64,000 nt of DNA from Salibacter halophilus (GCF_008806325.1 NZ_WACR01000010.1:1-64000), one strand, 5' to 3'. Shown: positions 1-9,052, counted from the stretch's first letter. Translations and numbers: made by a program. The notes: generated by a model not told the origin, from the letters alone.

Positions 1-1176
1 GCAGTTAGCAGGCGAAGTCACCTGCACAGTGTAGAGTCCGGTATCGTTAACGAGCGTGAAAGAATCGGTAGAAGAAGTGTTCCATAAGTAAGTAAAACCG
101 GAATCAGCACCAATTACATAAAGTGAATCGCCACAACTGTTAGTAACAGGAGGAACAATCGAAATATCAGGAAATGAATCTAGAGTAAAGGAATACGTAA
201 CAGAATCGGGGCAAATCGTAGAGTTGCGGTAGAGTTTGAATTCGTAGTAGCCTCCTGATTGAATTTGGATCTGAAAGGTGTCGTGATTTTGAGTAAAAGA
301 AGTATCAGGAGTGTTGACAACCCACGTTTTAGAAAAAACATTGTTGGTGTCAGAAGAATATCCAGTAAGGATATCACCGAGACACAGGTTATTTGAATCG
401 AGCCCGAAAAAGCTTATTCCGGAAAAGTTAATATCAAAGAGATTTTGGATTTCGGTTGTTGTCAGCTCTCTGTCCCAAAACCCAACATCATCTATCTTTC
501 CTTTGAATTCGTACAGTATGCTTTGATTACTACAAAATCTACCCGCACCAAATCTGTAAGGAACACTTGAGCTGTTGTTACCTGTAGAAGGGATATTTAT
601 TTGATTTTGGTAAACCCCATTGAGGTATGACTTTAAAATGTCGTTTTGAGCATCTTTTACATAAGTAATCATTTGCCATTGGCTACATGGATTGAAAGGG
701 GCTCCTGTTCTGTAGTATGTACCTGAAGCGCTACTTCGGTAGTTAAACTTAATGGTATCCTGAAAGTAGATGCCAAAAATATCATCCCCTGCTCCGTATG
801 GACAGGCATACTTTTGAACTATTTTTTGATTTGCATTAAAGGGCTGAGTAGTGTCAATTAAAGCCCATACATTTATTGTAAAGGATTCGTTAGTGCCAAA
901 TTGAAGTTGATGTGGGTCTTGAACTTCTATGAAATCTCCATTTCCATCGAAATAGAATGCACTATTAGGATTTCCAAATCTATCAGTTGTAGATGATACA
1001 TTACCAAAAAGGGCGCCATCATTGTTGAAAGTACTTTCGTCATTGGCATTTCCATTGAATGGATACCAGGCAACTAGACCATTTGATGGAACATTAGGAG
1101 GAAGTGTTTGTCCATTTGAGAAAAAGGAAACAAACACAAAAACGAAAAATAAAATGGTCTTTAATATGGTAGGCAT
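1..1176 (-). CDS. Secreted LamG-domain (concanavalin A-like) surface protein, partial
   Basis: The reading frame is open from the ATG at 1176 to the left edge of the window (392 codons, no stop), so the C terminus is missing. The first ~22 residues form a signal peptide (MPTILKTILFFVFVFVSFF, then SNGQ). Next comes a LamG/jelly-roll signature, GLVAWYPFNGNANDES, with the later strands FYFDGNGDFIEV and GKIDDVGFWDREL, typical of Bacteroidota LamG domains that bind glycans or act as adhesin modules. The last visible part (CGDSLYVIGADSGFTYLW, then LVNDTGLYTVQVTSPA) resembles PKD/Ig-like repeats that usually precede a T9SS sorting tail. The surface location and adhesive role are inferred. A -7 box lies just upstream on the same strand. 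Confidence 0.85.
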   Translation of the reverse strand, partial: MPTILKTILFFVFVFVSFFSNGQTLPPNVPSNGLVAWYPFNGNANDESTFNNDGALFGNVSSTTDRFGNPNSAFYFDGNGDFIEVQDPHQLQFGTNESFTINVWALIDTTQPFNANQKIVQKYACPYGAGDDIFGIYFQDTIKFNYRSSASGTYYRTGAPFNPCSQWQMITYVKDAQNDILKSYLNGVYQNQINIPSTGNNSSSVPYRFGAGRFCSNQSILYEFKGKIDDVGFWDRELTTTEIQNLFDINFSGISFFGLDSNNLCLGDILTGYSSDTNNVFSKTWVVNTPDTSFTQNHDTFQIQIQSGGYYEFKLYRNSTICPDSVTYSFTLDSFPDISIVPPVTNSCGDSLYVIGADSGFTYLWNTSSTDSFTLVNDTGLYTVQVTSPANC

Positions 1177-1193
1177 GTCTGATTAATTCCTTC

Positions 1194-1201
1194 CAAAACT
1201 A
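1194..1201 (-). promoter_or_regulatory. -7 box of the LamG protein gene
   Basis: On the minus strand this reads TAGTTTTG, an exact TAnnTTTG box. A TTTC lies 20 nt upstream as a near -33 element (consensus TTTG). It sits 17 nt before the start codon. Confidence 0.6.
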
Positions 1202-1244
1202 ATGAATTGAAATAATTTATTGAAATAAGTCTCATAAACAATAA

Positions 1245-1275
1245 AGCCTTCGCTCAAAAATGTTGAACGAAGGCT
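1245..1275 (-). terminator. Hairpin terminator of glutaryl-CoA dehydrogenase gene
   Basis: AGCCTTCG and CGAAGGCT form a perfect 8-bp stem with a 15-nt loop. On the minus strand it is followed by a T-rich stretch (TTATTGTTT), 22 nt beyond the stop codon of the dehydrogenase gene. The T-run is imperfect. Confidence 0.6.
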
Positions 1276-1297
1276 AATGATTTCCTTTAATGTGCTC

Positions 1298-2473
1298 CTA
1301 TTTAAAGGCGTTAATTCCTGTAATATCCATTCCAGTTATAAGGAGATGAATATCATGCGTTCCTTCATATGTGATAACTGACTCGAGGTTAGCCATGTGG
1401 CGCATAATCGGATATTCATTCGTGATTCCCATTCCGCCAAGTATTTGGCGAGCTTCACGGCCAATTTTCAGAGCCATATCTACATTGTTTCGTTTAGCCA
1501 TAGAGATTTGTCCGGGAGTTGCTCTTCCTTCATCTCTCAATTGGCCAAGTCGAAAAGTCAATGTTTGAGCTTTCGTGATTTCGGTAATCATCTCAGCTAA
1601 TTTTTTTTGCTGAAGTTGAAATGACGCGATGGGCTTACCAAATTGTGTTCTTTCTTTAGCATATTTTAATGCCGCATCATAGCAATCCATAGCTGCGCCA
1701 ATAGCTCCCCATGCGATTCCGTACCGGGCAGAGTTTAAGCAGGAGAGTGGTCCGCCAAGTCCTTTCTTGCCTTCGAAAACATTTTCTTTAGGGACTTTAA
1801 CATCATTGAAGATCAGTTCTCCGGTTGCTGATGCACGTAAAGAGTGCTTTCCCTTCATCTCAGGAGTTTCAAATCCTTCCATTCCTCTTTCAACAACTAA
1901 ACCCTGAATTTCATCATTTTCATTTTTAGCCCAAACGACTGCGATATCTGCAAAAGGAGCATTTGAAATCCACATTTTAGCTCCGTTCAAAATGACATGG
2001 TCGCCATCTTCTTTGAAATTTGTGATCATACTTCCCGGGTCAGATCCGTGGTCTGGCTCGGTGAGACCAAAACAGCCAATCATTTCTCCAGTAGCGAGCT
2101 TTGGTAAATATTTCTTTTTTTGTTCTTCAGATCCGTACTTCCAAATTGGGAACATTACAAGTGAAGATTGAACAGAAGCAGTTGATCTAACGCCTGAGTC
2201 AACACGTTCAAGTTCCTGCATTAACAATCCGTAAGTAACTTGACTCAATCCCGGTCCTCCATACTCTTCAGGAATGTATGGGCCAAAACACCCGTGATCT
2301 GCCAGTCCTTTGAGAATTTGATTCGGAAACTCTGAGCGTTCGTAATAATCCTCAATGATTGGTGACACCTCTTGCTTTAACCAGGTTCTGAGTGAGTCGC
2401 GCATGAGTTTTTGTTCGTCACTGAAAAACTCATCCATCATATAGTAGTCGTGCGCTTCAAATTTATCAGCCAT
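1298..2473 (-). CDS. Glutaryl-CoA dehydrogenase (acyl-CoA dehydrogenase family)
   Basis: FAD enzyme that oxidises and decarboxylates glutaryl-CoA to crotonyl-CoA in lysine/tryptophan breakdown; cytoplasmic. It is 391 residues, full length for the family. The flavin/substrate motif LTEPDHGSDP (about 137-146), the stretch RSTASVQSSLVMFPI (96-110) and the C-terminal TYEGTHDIH with the catalytic-base Glu at about 370 are the glutaryl-CoA dehydrogenase pattern rather than that of short-chain enzymes. It is transcribed alone: a -7 box precedes it and a hairpin follows. One copy of the recurrent word GGTCAGANCC lies inside at 2038-2047. Main alternative: another acyl-CoA dehydrogenase, which I consider unlikely. 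Confidence 0.93.
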   Translation of the reverse strand: MADKFEAHDYYMMDEFFSDEQKLMRDSLRTWLKQEVSPIIEDYYERSEFPNQILKGLADHGCFGPYIPEEYGGPGLSQVTYGLLMQELERVDSGVRSTASVQSSLVMFPIWKYGSEEQKKKYLPKLATGEMIGCFGLTEPDHGSDPGSMITNFKEDGDHVILNGAKMWISNAPFADIAVVWAKNENDEIQGLVVERGMEGFETPEMKGKHSLRASATGELIFNDVKVPKENVFEGKKGLGGPLSCLNSARYGIAWGAIGAAMDCYDAALKYAKERTQFGKPIASFQLQQKKLAEMITEITKAQTLTFRLGQLRDEGRATPGQISMAKRNNVDMALKIGREARQILGGMGITNEYPIMRHMANLESVITYEGTHDIHLLITGMDITGINAFK

Positions 2474-2507
2474 ATCTTTGTTTTTTGCCTTGTCAATAAG
2501 TTGAGTT

Positions 2508-2515
2508 CAAAAGTA
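2508..2515 (-). promoter_or_regulatory. -7 box for glutaryl-CoA dehydrogenase gene
   Basis: Minus strand reads TACTTTTG, an exact TAnnTTTG box 34 nt before the ATG. A TTTG lies 17 nt upstream, a little closer than the usual 19-21. Confidence 0.6.
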
Positions 2516-2542
2516 TTTAATTTACCTCGTTTCAAAACTTCA

Positions 2543-2576
2543 TTGAGCCACTTTATAAATACTAACCTACTTTTGC
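2543..2576 (+). promoter_or_regulatory. Promoter of the DUF4271-hemD unit
   Basis: -7 box TACTTTTGC at 2568-2576 with TTG at 2543-2545 about 22 nt upstream. The box ends only 3 nt before the GTG at 2580, so the transcript would begin at or just inside the assumed start codon: either a leaderless message or a later true start. Confidence 0.6.
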
Positions 2577-2579
2577 ATT

Positions 2580-3401
2580 GTGGTAACAAACCAAAATCCA
2601 TATTGGTTGAGTCCTTCCAACGATTCAGTATTTGTTGGAGTGAAACCTTATGTTGTATACGGATCTGACAGTGATCAGTTTTTTCATCGTTCACTTTCAG
2701 AACCGGATCAAGCCGACTACAGTCAGTATTTTACACAGCGTTCGACTTCCTTCACGGCAGACTGGATTTTCTTTTTATTGCTGGGGGTTCTCTTTCTTTT
2801 CGCATACCTGAGAAGATACAGCGGAAGACAGATGAATGAAGTCCTGGCTTCTTTTTGGAATAGCAGGTTTGCTAACCAGTTGATTAGGGAAGAGGGAGCT
2901 TTCGTTGGTAATGTCAATATAGTGCTGTTGCTCAATGCTTTTTTGTTGCTAGGCTTTTTCGGATTTAAGCTTTGGCTTTTTGTTTTTGGAGATAACCCAG
3001 GTGAACTACCGGCTCTTGGTGTTTATGCAGTTATCACTGCCTCTATGGTGGTATTGTTTCTACTAAAATTGCTTGTTCATCGCTTGTTTGCAGGGCTGTT
3101 TCAGGTTGGTGATTTCTTAAAGGATTATCTCTGGCATTATTTTCAATTTTTTCAAATGCTTGGTGTAGGGCTATTACCCATAGCAATTATTAGTAGCTAT
3201 ACACCTTCATTCACGAGCTTTACATGGCTTATTGTGGTGGTATGTATTTTGTTAATCGTATTCGTAATCAGGTTGCTGAAAACATTTTATCGATCTGTGG
3301 CTGAGTATAAAATTTCTCCTTTATACATTATTTTGTACCTTTGCGCCTTCGAAATTCTACCTTGGATTATTGCTTGTAAGTGGCTATTGGAAGTCGTTTA
3401 A
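2580..3401 (+). CDS. DUF4271 integral membrane protein
   Basis: 273 residues if the GTG at 2580 is used. It has a hydrophilic N-terminal segment of about 58 residues and then six or seven hydrophobic helices (first ADWIFFLLLGVLFLFAYL), matching the DUF4271 membrane family of Bacteroidota. Function is unknown. It sits directly upstream of hemD in the same direction, the arrangement I recall for this family, which hints at a link with the cell envelope or haem pathway but proves nothing. The start is uncertain: there is no Shine-Dalgarno sequence, and the promoter box is only a few bases away; an in-frame GTG at 2640 is an alternative. Confidence 0.8.
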   Translation: MVTNQNPYWLSPSNDSVFVGVKPYVVYGSDSDQFFHRSLSEPDQADYSQYFTQRSTSFTADWIFFLLLGVLFLFAYLRRYSGRQMNEVLASFWNSRFANQLIREEGAFVGNVNIVLLLNAFLLLGFFGFKLWLFVFGDNPGELPALGVYAVITASMVVLFLLKLLVHRLFAGLFQVGDFLKDYLWHYFQFFQMLGVGLLPIAIISSYTPSFTSFTWLIVVVCILLIVFVIRLLKTFYRSVAEYKISPLYIILYLCAFEILPWIIACKWLLEVV

Positions 3402-3447
3402 TCTGGTAGTTGAGTAGGTAAACGCAAAAAATACGGAGGGATTCACG

Positions 3448-4197
3448 TTGAAAGTTAAAAGTATCTTAGTTTCACAGCCCAAGCCCGACAATGAAAGATC
3501 GCCTTATTTTGATCTGGCAGACAGGCTAAAGCTCAAGATTGATTTTAGGCCATTCATTCACGTTGAAGGTGTACCCGCGCAGGAATTCAGAAAGCAAAAG
3601 GTTGGTATCCTCGAGCACTCGGCAGTAATTTTTACAAGCCGAAATGCTGTTGATCACTTCTTTAGAATGTGTGAAGAAATGCGCGTTAACGTGCCAGAAT
3701 CGATGAAATACTTTTGTATTTCTGAGTCTACGGCCTATTATCTTCAAAAGTATGTGGTGTACAGAAAGCGTAAAATTTTCCACGGAAAACAACGCTTTGT
3801 CGACTTGATCGATGTTATGAAGCGCCACAAGAAGGAAAAGTTCCTTTTACCGTGCTCTGATATCCTCAAAAAAGATATCCCTAAATTGCTCGATAAAGAA
3901 GGTTACTCTTACACTAAAGCGGTTTTTTACCGCACAGTGTGTTCAGATCTCAGTGATTTGGAATCTGTAAAATACGATATGCTGGTATTCTTTAGTCCGG
4001 CAGGTATTGAATCACTCTTTAAAAACTTCCCCAACTTTGAACAGGGAGATACTCGTTTGGCAGTTTTTGGTCCCACAACAACCAAAGCTGTTAAAGACCG
4101 TGGTTTGAGAGTAGATATTCAGGCTCCAACGAAAAATGCTCCATCCATGACGATGGCAATTGAGCAATACGTTAAGGAAAAGAATAAAAAGAAGTAA
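3448..4197 (+). CDS. hemD: Uroporphyrinogen-III synthase
   Basis: Cyclises and inverts ring D of hydroxymethylbilane to give uroporphyrinogen III in tetrapyrrole biosynthesis; cytoplasmic. It is 249 residues, standard length, with the two-lobed HemD pattern: N-terminal ILVSQPKP, then AVIFTSRNAVDHFF (60-73), then the second-lobe VFFSPAGIESLF and a terminal AVFGPTTTKAV segment. HemD is poorly conserved, so the call rests on these motifs and on the DUF4271 neighbour. The start is TTG at 3448, supported by the Shine-Dalgarno-like GGAGGG at 3435-3440. It ends shortly before a promoter and hairpin belonging to rnpA. Confidence 0.9.
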   Translation: MKVKSILVSQPKPDNERSPYFDLADRLKLKIDFRPFIHVEGVPAQEFRKQKVGILEHSAVIFTSRNAVDHFFRMCEEMRVNVPESMKYFCISESTAYYLQKYVVYRKRKIFHGKQRFVDLIDVMKRHKKEKFLLPCSDILKKDIPKLLDKEGYSYTKAVFYRTVCSDLSDLESVKYDMLVFFSPAGIESLFKNFPNFEQGDTRLAVFGPTTTKAVKDRGLRVDIQAPTKNAPSMTMAIEQYVKEKNKKK

Positions 4198-4209
4198 ATT
4201 ATTTACGAT

Positions 4210-4217
4210 TACTTTTG
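4210..4217 (+). promoter_or_regulatory. -7 box in front of rnpA
   Basis: TACTTTTG, an exact TAnnTTTG box 12 nt after the hemD stop. No clear -33 element. Transcripts starting about 6 nt later would begin inside the hairpin at 4220-4251. Confidence 0.5.
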
Positions 4218-4219
4218 AA

Positions 4220-4251
4220 GGGGTAACGGCTTTGCTCGTTGCCCCTTTTTT
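4220..4251 (+). terminator. Hairpin with T-run between hemD and rnpA
   Basis: GGGG-T-AACG pairs with CGTT-G-CCCC (one G-U pair) around an 8-nt loop and is followed by six T. It looks like an intrinsic terminator for hemD. The T-run ends 5 nt before the rnpA ATG at 4257, so the hairpin may also act on rnpA expression. Confidence 0.75.
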
Positions 4252-4256
4252 GTATC

Positions 4257-4655
4257 ATGGAAAACAGGCTTACAAAACAAGAACGACTCAATAAACAGAA
4301 TGCTATTCAGGCACTTTTTAAAAAAGGTACATCTTTAAAAGCAAGGCCTTTCAAAACATTGTTTATTGTTGAAGAAAGTGATGCTGAAGCACCTGTAAGT
4401 GTTTTGTTTGTTGTTCCAAAAAGAAACTTAAAACTAGCTGTCGATCGCAATAGGATGAAGCGGTTGATGCGTGAAGTATACAGAAAAAATAAATCCGGAA
4501 TAAATGAAGCTGCAGTATCTGCAGGTAAAACAGTAACTTTAGCCTTGATCTTTACAGGTCATAAACCCGTTGCTTATTCAACTGTTGAAGATAAAATAAT
4601 CCTAATTTTACAGCGTTTACAAAAAACGCTAATTAATGAAACCTCAAACTCGTAA
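4257..4655 (+). CDS. rnpA: Ribonuclease P protein component
   Basis: Protein subunit that helps the RNase P RNA cut 5' leaders from tRNA precursors. From the ATG at 4257 it is 132 residues, normal for the family. The diagnostic RNR motif is present as VDRNRMKRLMREVYRKN, with the preceding VPKRNLKLAV segment in place of the usual SKKxG core. An earlier in-frame TTG at 4239 lies within the upstream terminator hairpin and would add MPLFCI, so I prefer 4257. rpmH is not adjacent, and ctpA follows. The C-terminal part is Bacteroidota-style and weakly conserved. Confidence 0.93.
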   Translation: MENRLTKQERLNKQNAIQALFKKGTSLKARPFKTLFIVEESDAEAPVSVLFVVPKRNLKLAVDRNRMKRLMREVYRKNKSGINEAAVSAGKTVTLALIFTGHKPVAYSTVEDKIILILQRLQKTLINETSNS

Positions 4656-4714
4656 TTCTCGCACATTAATTGAGTTATTTTTAAAGTCAATTGAGGTAAA
4701 CAAGTTTTAGATAA

Positions 4715-6400
4715 ATGAAACGAGCGCTAAAAATTCTATCCATTTCAATATTTTCAGTAGTGTTGATAGGTAGTGGAATTCTGTTCACTGCCGGTAAATC
4801 TGCTGATAATTATTTCCAAATTGCTAAGAACATTGACATTTTCAACACGCTTTACAAGCAAATCAATGTTTACTACGTAGACGAAACAAAACCGGGTAAG
4901 CTGATTAAAACAGCGATCGATGCAATGTTGGATTCGCTCGACCCGTACACGGTTTTTTATCCCGAAAGCGATATCGAAGATTACAAGTTCATGACCACAG
5001 GTCAGTACGGTGGAATTGGAGCATTGATCAGAACCGTGGATAATCACGTTGTAATTGCTGAACCTTATGAGAACTTTCCGGCCCAAAAGGCTGGACTGAG
5101 AGCAGGTGACCGAATCATTACAGTTGACGGAGATACGGCTATCGGGAAAAACTCTTCTGAGATGAGCAAGGTTCTGAAAGGACAACCGGGCACGAAGCTC
5201 AAAATGGTTGTCGATAGACCTGGATCTGACCAATACCTGGAAGTAGAAGTGATCAGAGAAGAAGTGAAAATCGATGAAGTTCCTTATTACGGGGAAGTTG
5301 AAGAAGGTGTGGGGTATATCAAACTCAACAGCTTTACAGAAACGGCTTCGAGCAATGTGAAAAAAGCTCTTGTTGATTTGAAGGAAAATGAAGGAGTTGA
5401 ATCTGTCATTTTGGATCTACGCGGAAATGGTGGTGGTTTGCTTCGCGAAGCAGTAAATATTGTAAACCTTTTTGTGCCCAAAGGAACTGAGGTTGTTTAC
5501 ACAAAAGGGAAAAACGAAGAGTGGAACCGTAGTCATCGCACGATAAACGATCCGGTTGATCTCGAAATTCCATTAACTGTTTTGATCGATGGTTCTTCTG
5601 CATCAGCATCTGAGATTGTTGCGGGAACGATTCAGGATCTCGATCGCGGTGTTGTGATCGGTCAAAATTCTTTTGGGAAAGGTCTTGTTCAGCAAACAAA
5701 AGATCTTTCATACAACACAAAAATGAAAGTGACGGTTGCCAAGTACTACATTCCAAGCGGCCGCTGTATTCAACGACTCGATTACTCTCACAAAGATGAA
5801 GAAGGAAATGCAACCGAAGTTCCTGATTCTTTGCGTAAAGAATTTGAAACTGAAAATGGCAGAACTGTTTTAGACGGAGCCGGAATTGAGCCTGATATCA
5901 AGGTAGAAAACCAAAAAGCGTCACCTATTTTACAGGTGCTTTTGGGAAAGAGTTTGATTTTTGATTACGCCACACACTTTAGGAATGAAAATGACTCAAT
6001 TTCGCCTGCTTCAACTTTTCAAATATCTGATGAGCAATATGCTGATTTTGAGAAGTGGTTGAGTACTAAAGATTACGAGTACACAACCCGCACAGAAAAG
6101 ATGCTGGAAAAGCTAGAAGAAGCAACGAAAAAAGAAAAGTATTACAACGAGATAAAAGATTCATATGCTGAGCTCAAACAGCAGATGCATCACAATAAAG
6201 GCAGAGATTTAAAAACCTTCCGCGATCAAATTGATAAAGTACTGGAAAACGAAATAGCATCGCGTTACTACTATCAAAAGGGGAGGATTCAGGCATCTCT
6301 CAATGAAGATGATGATGTAGCAAAAGCAGTCGAGGTTCTGAACAACAACGAGAAGTATTCTGGAATCTTAACAGTTTCGGCTAATACCCAGGAAAAGTAA
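4715..6400 (+). CDS. ctpA: C-terminal processing protease, S41 family
   Basis: Periplasmic serine protease (Prc/CtpA type) that degrades or trims envelope proteins. It is 561 residues: an N-terminal membrane anchor or signal (LSISIFSVVLIGSGILFTAG), a PDZ domain (about 98-178, with the GYGGIG-like loop as GQYGGIGAL), and the S41 fold. The Ser-Lys dyad is visible: Ser297 in DGSSASASE and Lys322 in NSFGKGLVQ. After about residue 400 there is a long charged, helical C-terminal extension common in Bacteroidota homologues. It follows rnpA by 59 nt and is followed, with 1 nt between stop and start, by the O-antigen-ligase-like gene. The word GGATCTGACC occurs at 5222-5231. Confidence 0.93.
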   Translation: MKRALKILSISIFSVVLIGSGILFTAGKSADNYFQIAKNIDIFNTLYKQINVYYVDETKPGKLIKTAIDAMLDSLDPYTVFYPESDIEDYKFMTTGQYGGIGALIRTVDNHVVIAEPYENFPAQKAGLRAGDRIITVDGDTAIGKNSSEMSKVLKGQPGTKLKMVVDRPGSDQYLEVEVIREEVKIDEVPYYGEVEEGVGYIKLNSFTETASSNVKKALVDLKENEGVESVILDLRGNGGGLLREAVNIVNLFVPKGTEVVYTKGKNEEWNRSHRTINDPVDLEIPLTVLIDGSSASASEIVAGTIQDLDRGVVIGQNSFGKGLVQQTKDLSYNTKMKVTVAKYYIPSGRCIQRLDYSHKDEEGNATEVPDSLRKEFETENGRTVLDGAGIEPDIKVENQKASPILQVLLGKSLIFDYATHFRNENDSISPASTFQISDEQYADFEKWLSTKDYEYTTRTEKMLEKLEEATKKEKYYNEIKDSYAELKQQMHHNKGRDLKTFRDQIDKVLENEIASRYYYQKGRIQASLNEDDDVAKAVEVLNNNEKYSGILTVSANTQEK

Positions 6401-6401
6401 G

Positions 6402-7973
6402 ATGCTGTTTGGTTCAAAATGGCATAGAATAATAGATATCATAGCCCTTTCGCTCCTCTGCGTAGGGCTATTTTTTTCAAAAGCTTTTATCAGCATTGGG
6501 GCAATCACATTTGCCGTCAACTGGTTTTTAAAAAAAGACTTACTGGTCAGAACCAAAAGCTTTTTCACCGATCGGCTGGCATGGATTCTATTGATCGTAT
6601 TTCTTTTACATGTCATTGGATTGAGCTGGACGCACGACTTTGATTACGCACTCAAAGACTTGCGAATAAAACTTCCGCTACTTCTTTTTCCAATTGCATT
6701 TTCAGCATTTAAACGATTTTCAGATCTCGAAACAAAGATCATTTTAGGTTTTTTCATTTCTAGTGCCCTGGTGAGCACCATTATTAGCTACAACCTCTAT
6801 TTGACGCAATACCCTGATCAGATTTCTGATATCCGCAACATCTCAAAATACATCTCTCATATTCGGTTTAGCTTGCTGATTGTGATGGCGATAATTTTCA
6901 TCGCTGAAGGTATCAGGCAGCGGTATATTTTGGGGAAATGGAAAGTTATTGGAGCTATTTTGATTTTGTGGTTCATCTACTTCCTTTCGGTTATTAATGT
7001 TATTGGCGGGTATGTTGCTCTCGGGTTAGGAGCTCTAACAGCTCTAATCTACTTTACACGTGAAGCGTCTAAAAAATTGGCAACCTTTTTTTGGAGTGCG
7101 TTTATTGTGTTATTCATAGCTACAGGTTGGTGGATGTACGATACGGCAAAGAGCTACCTCACAGTAAAACAGGATTTTGATTATTCGCAAGAATACACTC
7201 CTTACGGTGATATTTACGTGACTGATCGTGAGGATAAACGAGTTGAAAACGGTTATTACATCACTCATTTTGTCGCTTACGGGGAATTGCGAAAAACCTG
7301 GGAAAAGCGGAGTGATATTCCGTTCGATAGCCTTGACGCAAAAGGTCAGCGAATTGAAATGACGATGAAGCGCTTTATCACATCAAAAGGACTCAAAAAA
7401 GATCGGGATGGGGTTATGGCTCTGACCGATGAAGAAATTAAAGCCATTGAAAATGGTGTGGCAAGTGTACGTTACATGGATGCGAGCGGAATAGAACTAC
7501 GCTATCTCAAAATTTTGTTCGAGTTCAATAATTATCTCGAAGGATTTAATCCGCAGGGAAATTCCCTCACGATGAGACTCGAATACATGAAAACAGGTTG
7601 GCATATTTTCACTCAAAATCCTTTTTTAGGAGTTGGAACGGGTGATGTTCAGGCTAGTTTTGACAGGGCTTACGATGAACTCAATTCCCCGCTAAAAGGA
7701 GATTACAGGCGAAGAGCACACAATCAATTACTCACTTTTTTAATCACATTTGGAGCAATTGGTTTTGCTTTGGTTCTTTTCAGTTTTGTAGCACCATTTT
7801 GGTCAGAGCCAAATGCCCGATCATTGGTTTACATTCTTTTCTTCGTTGTTGTGATGTCTTCGATGTTGAGTGAGGATACACTGGAAACGCAAGTAGGCGT
7901 TACATTCTTTGCGTTTTTCAACTCTTTCTTGTTGCAGGGGCTACCTCGTCAATTTTCTAATAAAGATCGGTAG
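6402..7973 (+). CDS. O-antigen ligase / polymerase-like membrane protein (Wzy/WaaL superfamily)
   Basis: Multi-spanning inner-membrane protein of 523 residues: about ten hydrophobic helices with a large periplasmic loop (about residues 250-385) between the later helices. The region WHIFTQNPFLGVGTGDVQ followed by RRAHNQLLTFLITFGAIG is the O-antigen ligase/polymerase signature (essential Arg/His in the loop, HNxxL). These enzymes transfer or polymerise lipid-linked glycans. Two glycosyltransferase genes face it on the other strand, consistent with a surface polysaccharide role. It starts 1 nt after ctpA and its last 25 nt overlap the convergent glycosyltransferase gene. Three copies of the recurrent word lie inside (6545, 7418, 7801). 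Confidence 0.85.
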   Translation: MLFGSKWHRIIDIIALSLLCVGLFFSKAFISIGAITFAVNWFLKKDLLVRTKSFFTDRLAWILLIVFLLHVIGLSWTHDFDYALKDLRIKLPLLLFPIAFSAFKRFSDLETKIILGFFISSALVSTIISYNLYLTQYPDQISDIRNISKYISHIRFSLLIVMAIIFIAEGIRQRYILGKWKVIGAILILWFIYFLSVINVIGGYVALGLGALTALIYFTREASKKLATFFWSAFIVLFIATGWWMYDTAKSYLTVKQDFDYSQEYTPYGDIYVTDREDKRVENGYYITHFVAYGELRKTWEKRSDIPFDSLDAKGQRIEMTMKRFITSKGLKKDRDGVMALTDEEIKAIENGVASVRYMDASGIELRYLKILFEFNNYLEGFNPQGNSLTMRLEYMKTGWHIFTQNPFLGVGTGDVQASFDRAYDELNSPLKGDYRRRAHNQLLTFLITFGAIGFALVLFSFVAPFWSEPNARSLVYILFFVVVMSSMLSEDTLETQVGVTFFAFFNSFLLQGLPRQFSNKDR

Positions 7974-9052
7974 ACTTCAAGCGTCTTTTGCGCTGTTGCT
8001 TCTTTTGTGAAGTTTTCGAGCAGATTTGTAGCTCCCTCAATCATTTCGTTTTTCAAAGCTTCGTCCTTGAGTAACCGCTCGACTTGATCAGCAAGTTTTT
8101 TGGGGCTCTTTACCGGAGCTATTAATCCTGTTTTTTCATTTTGAACAATCTCTGGAATTCCGCCAGCTTGAGTAGCTACAACCGGAACTTTACACCCAAA
8201 TGCATCCAGGATGGATGTCCCTAATCCTTCTGTCTTTGAGGTGATGAGGAAAATGTCAAAATCTGAAATGATTTCGAGAACGTCTTTTTGGAATCCGGTC
8301 ATGAAAATATGATCAGCAATTCCTGAGTTTTTGACGAGCTCTTGAACATCACTTTTGAGCGGACCATCACCAACTATCACAAATTGTGCATCAGAGCCTC
8401 GGCTAACGATTTCTTTAGCAGTTTCAATGAATGTTGGATAATCCTTGTGATCAGCTAGAGCTGCTACATTTCCGATTATCGTTTTGTTTGGATTTAGCCC
8501 GAATTTTTCAATTAGAGGATGACTGAGCTTGCGCTTCTCGTAGCGTGATTTATCAACTCCTGAGTAGACTGTTTTTAATAGAGATTTGTCGCGAATTGAA
8601 GGTGCTGTAATCTCTTTAATCATGTCACTAACGCACAGTATGGCTCTGACCATTGGATGATTGTACTTCCATTTTGAGAGCGGTGATTTAGAAACAGGAA
8701 AATCAACTCGCCTGCTCACGACTATAGGGCAATCATTCCCGAAAAAAGAAGCGGCCATTACAGCGAAAGTATGCGCGTGAGAATCGTGAACGTGAATAAT
8801 ATCGATGTTTTCTTTCCTGCAAACACGCCTTACAGCTTTTGCAAAAAGTGGATTCACAGAAAAGCGTTCTTTAACCTCAGTACATGGCCAGTTTTGACTT
8901 TTACAACGCTGGGCCATTTCACCGTCTTTTGCACAGAGGATATGTTGATCAATGTCTTTTTTAAAGAGTTCTTCAGCGAGATACGCGAGTTGTTGCTCGC
9001 CTCCGCGCCACGATGTTGGCGTTGATATGTGCAGTATTTTAGGGTTACGCAC
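7949..9052 (-). CDS. Glycosyltransferase family 4
   Basis: Retaining GT-B transferase of 367 residues, likely adding a sugar to LPS or another surface glycan on the cytoplasmic face. N-terminal Rossmann lobe begins KILHISTPTSWRGGEQQL with the glycine loop typical of GT4. The C-terminal nucleotide-sugar site is seen in GDGPLKSDVQEL, the TEGLGTSILDAFGCKVPVVA block (the EX7E-type motif, with Asp in place of the second Glu) and GGIPEIV. It overlaps the upstream family 2 transferase by 8 nt, so the two are translationally coupled, and its 3' end overlaps the O-antigen-ligase-like gene by 25 nt. Sugar donor and acceptor cannot be read from sequence. Confidence 0.9.
   Translation of the reverse strand: MRNPKILHISTPTSWRGGEQQLAYLAEELFKKDIDQHILCAKDGEMAQRCKSQNWPCTEVKERFSVNPLFAKAVRRVCRKENIDIIHVHDSHAHTFAVMAASFFGNDCPIVVSRRVDFPVSKSPLSKWKYNHPMVRAILCVSDMIKEITAPSIRDKSLLKTVYSGVDKSRYEKRKLSHPLIEKFGLNPNKTIIGNVAALADHKDYPTFIETAKEIVSRGSDAQFVIVGDGPLKSDVQELVKNSGIADHIFMTGFQKDVLEIISDFDIFLITSKTEGLGTSILDAFGCKVPVVATQAGGIPEIVQNEKTGLIAPVKSPKKLADQVERLLKDEALKNEMIEGATNLLENFTKEATAQKTLEVYRSLLEN

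Noticed and set aside
2411-2694. Small ORFs on both strands between gcdH and the DUF4271 gene
   Set aside because: They cover the promoters and gene starts and have no recognisable features.
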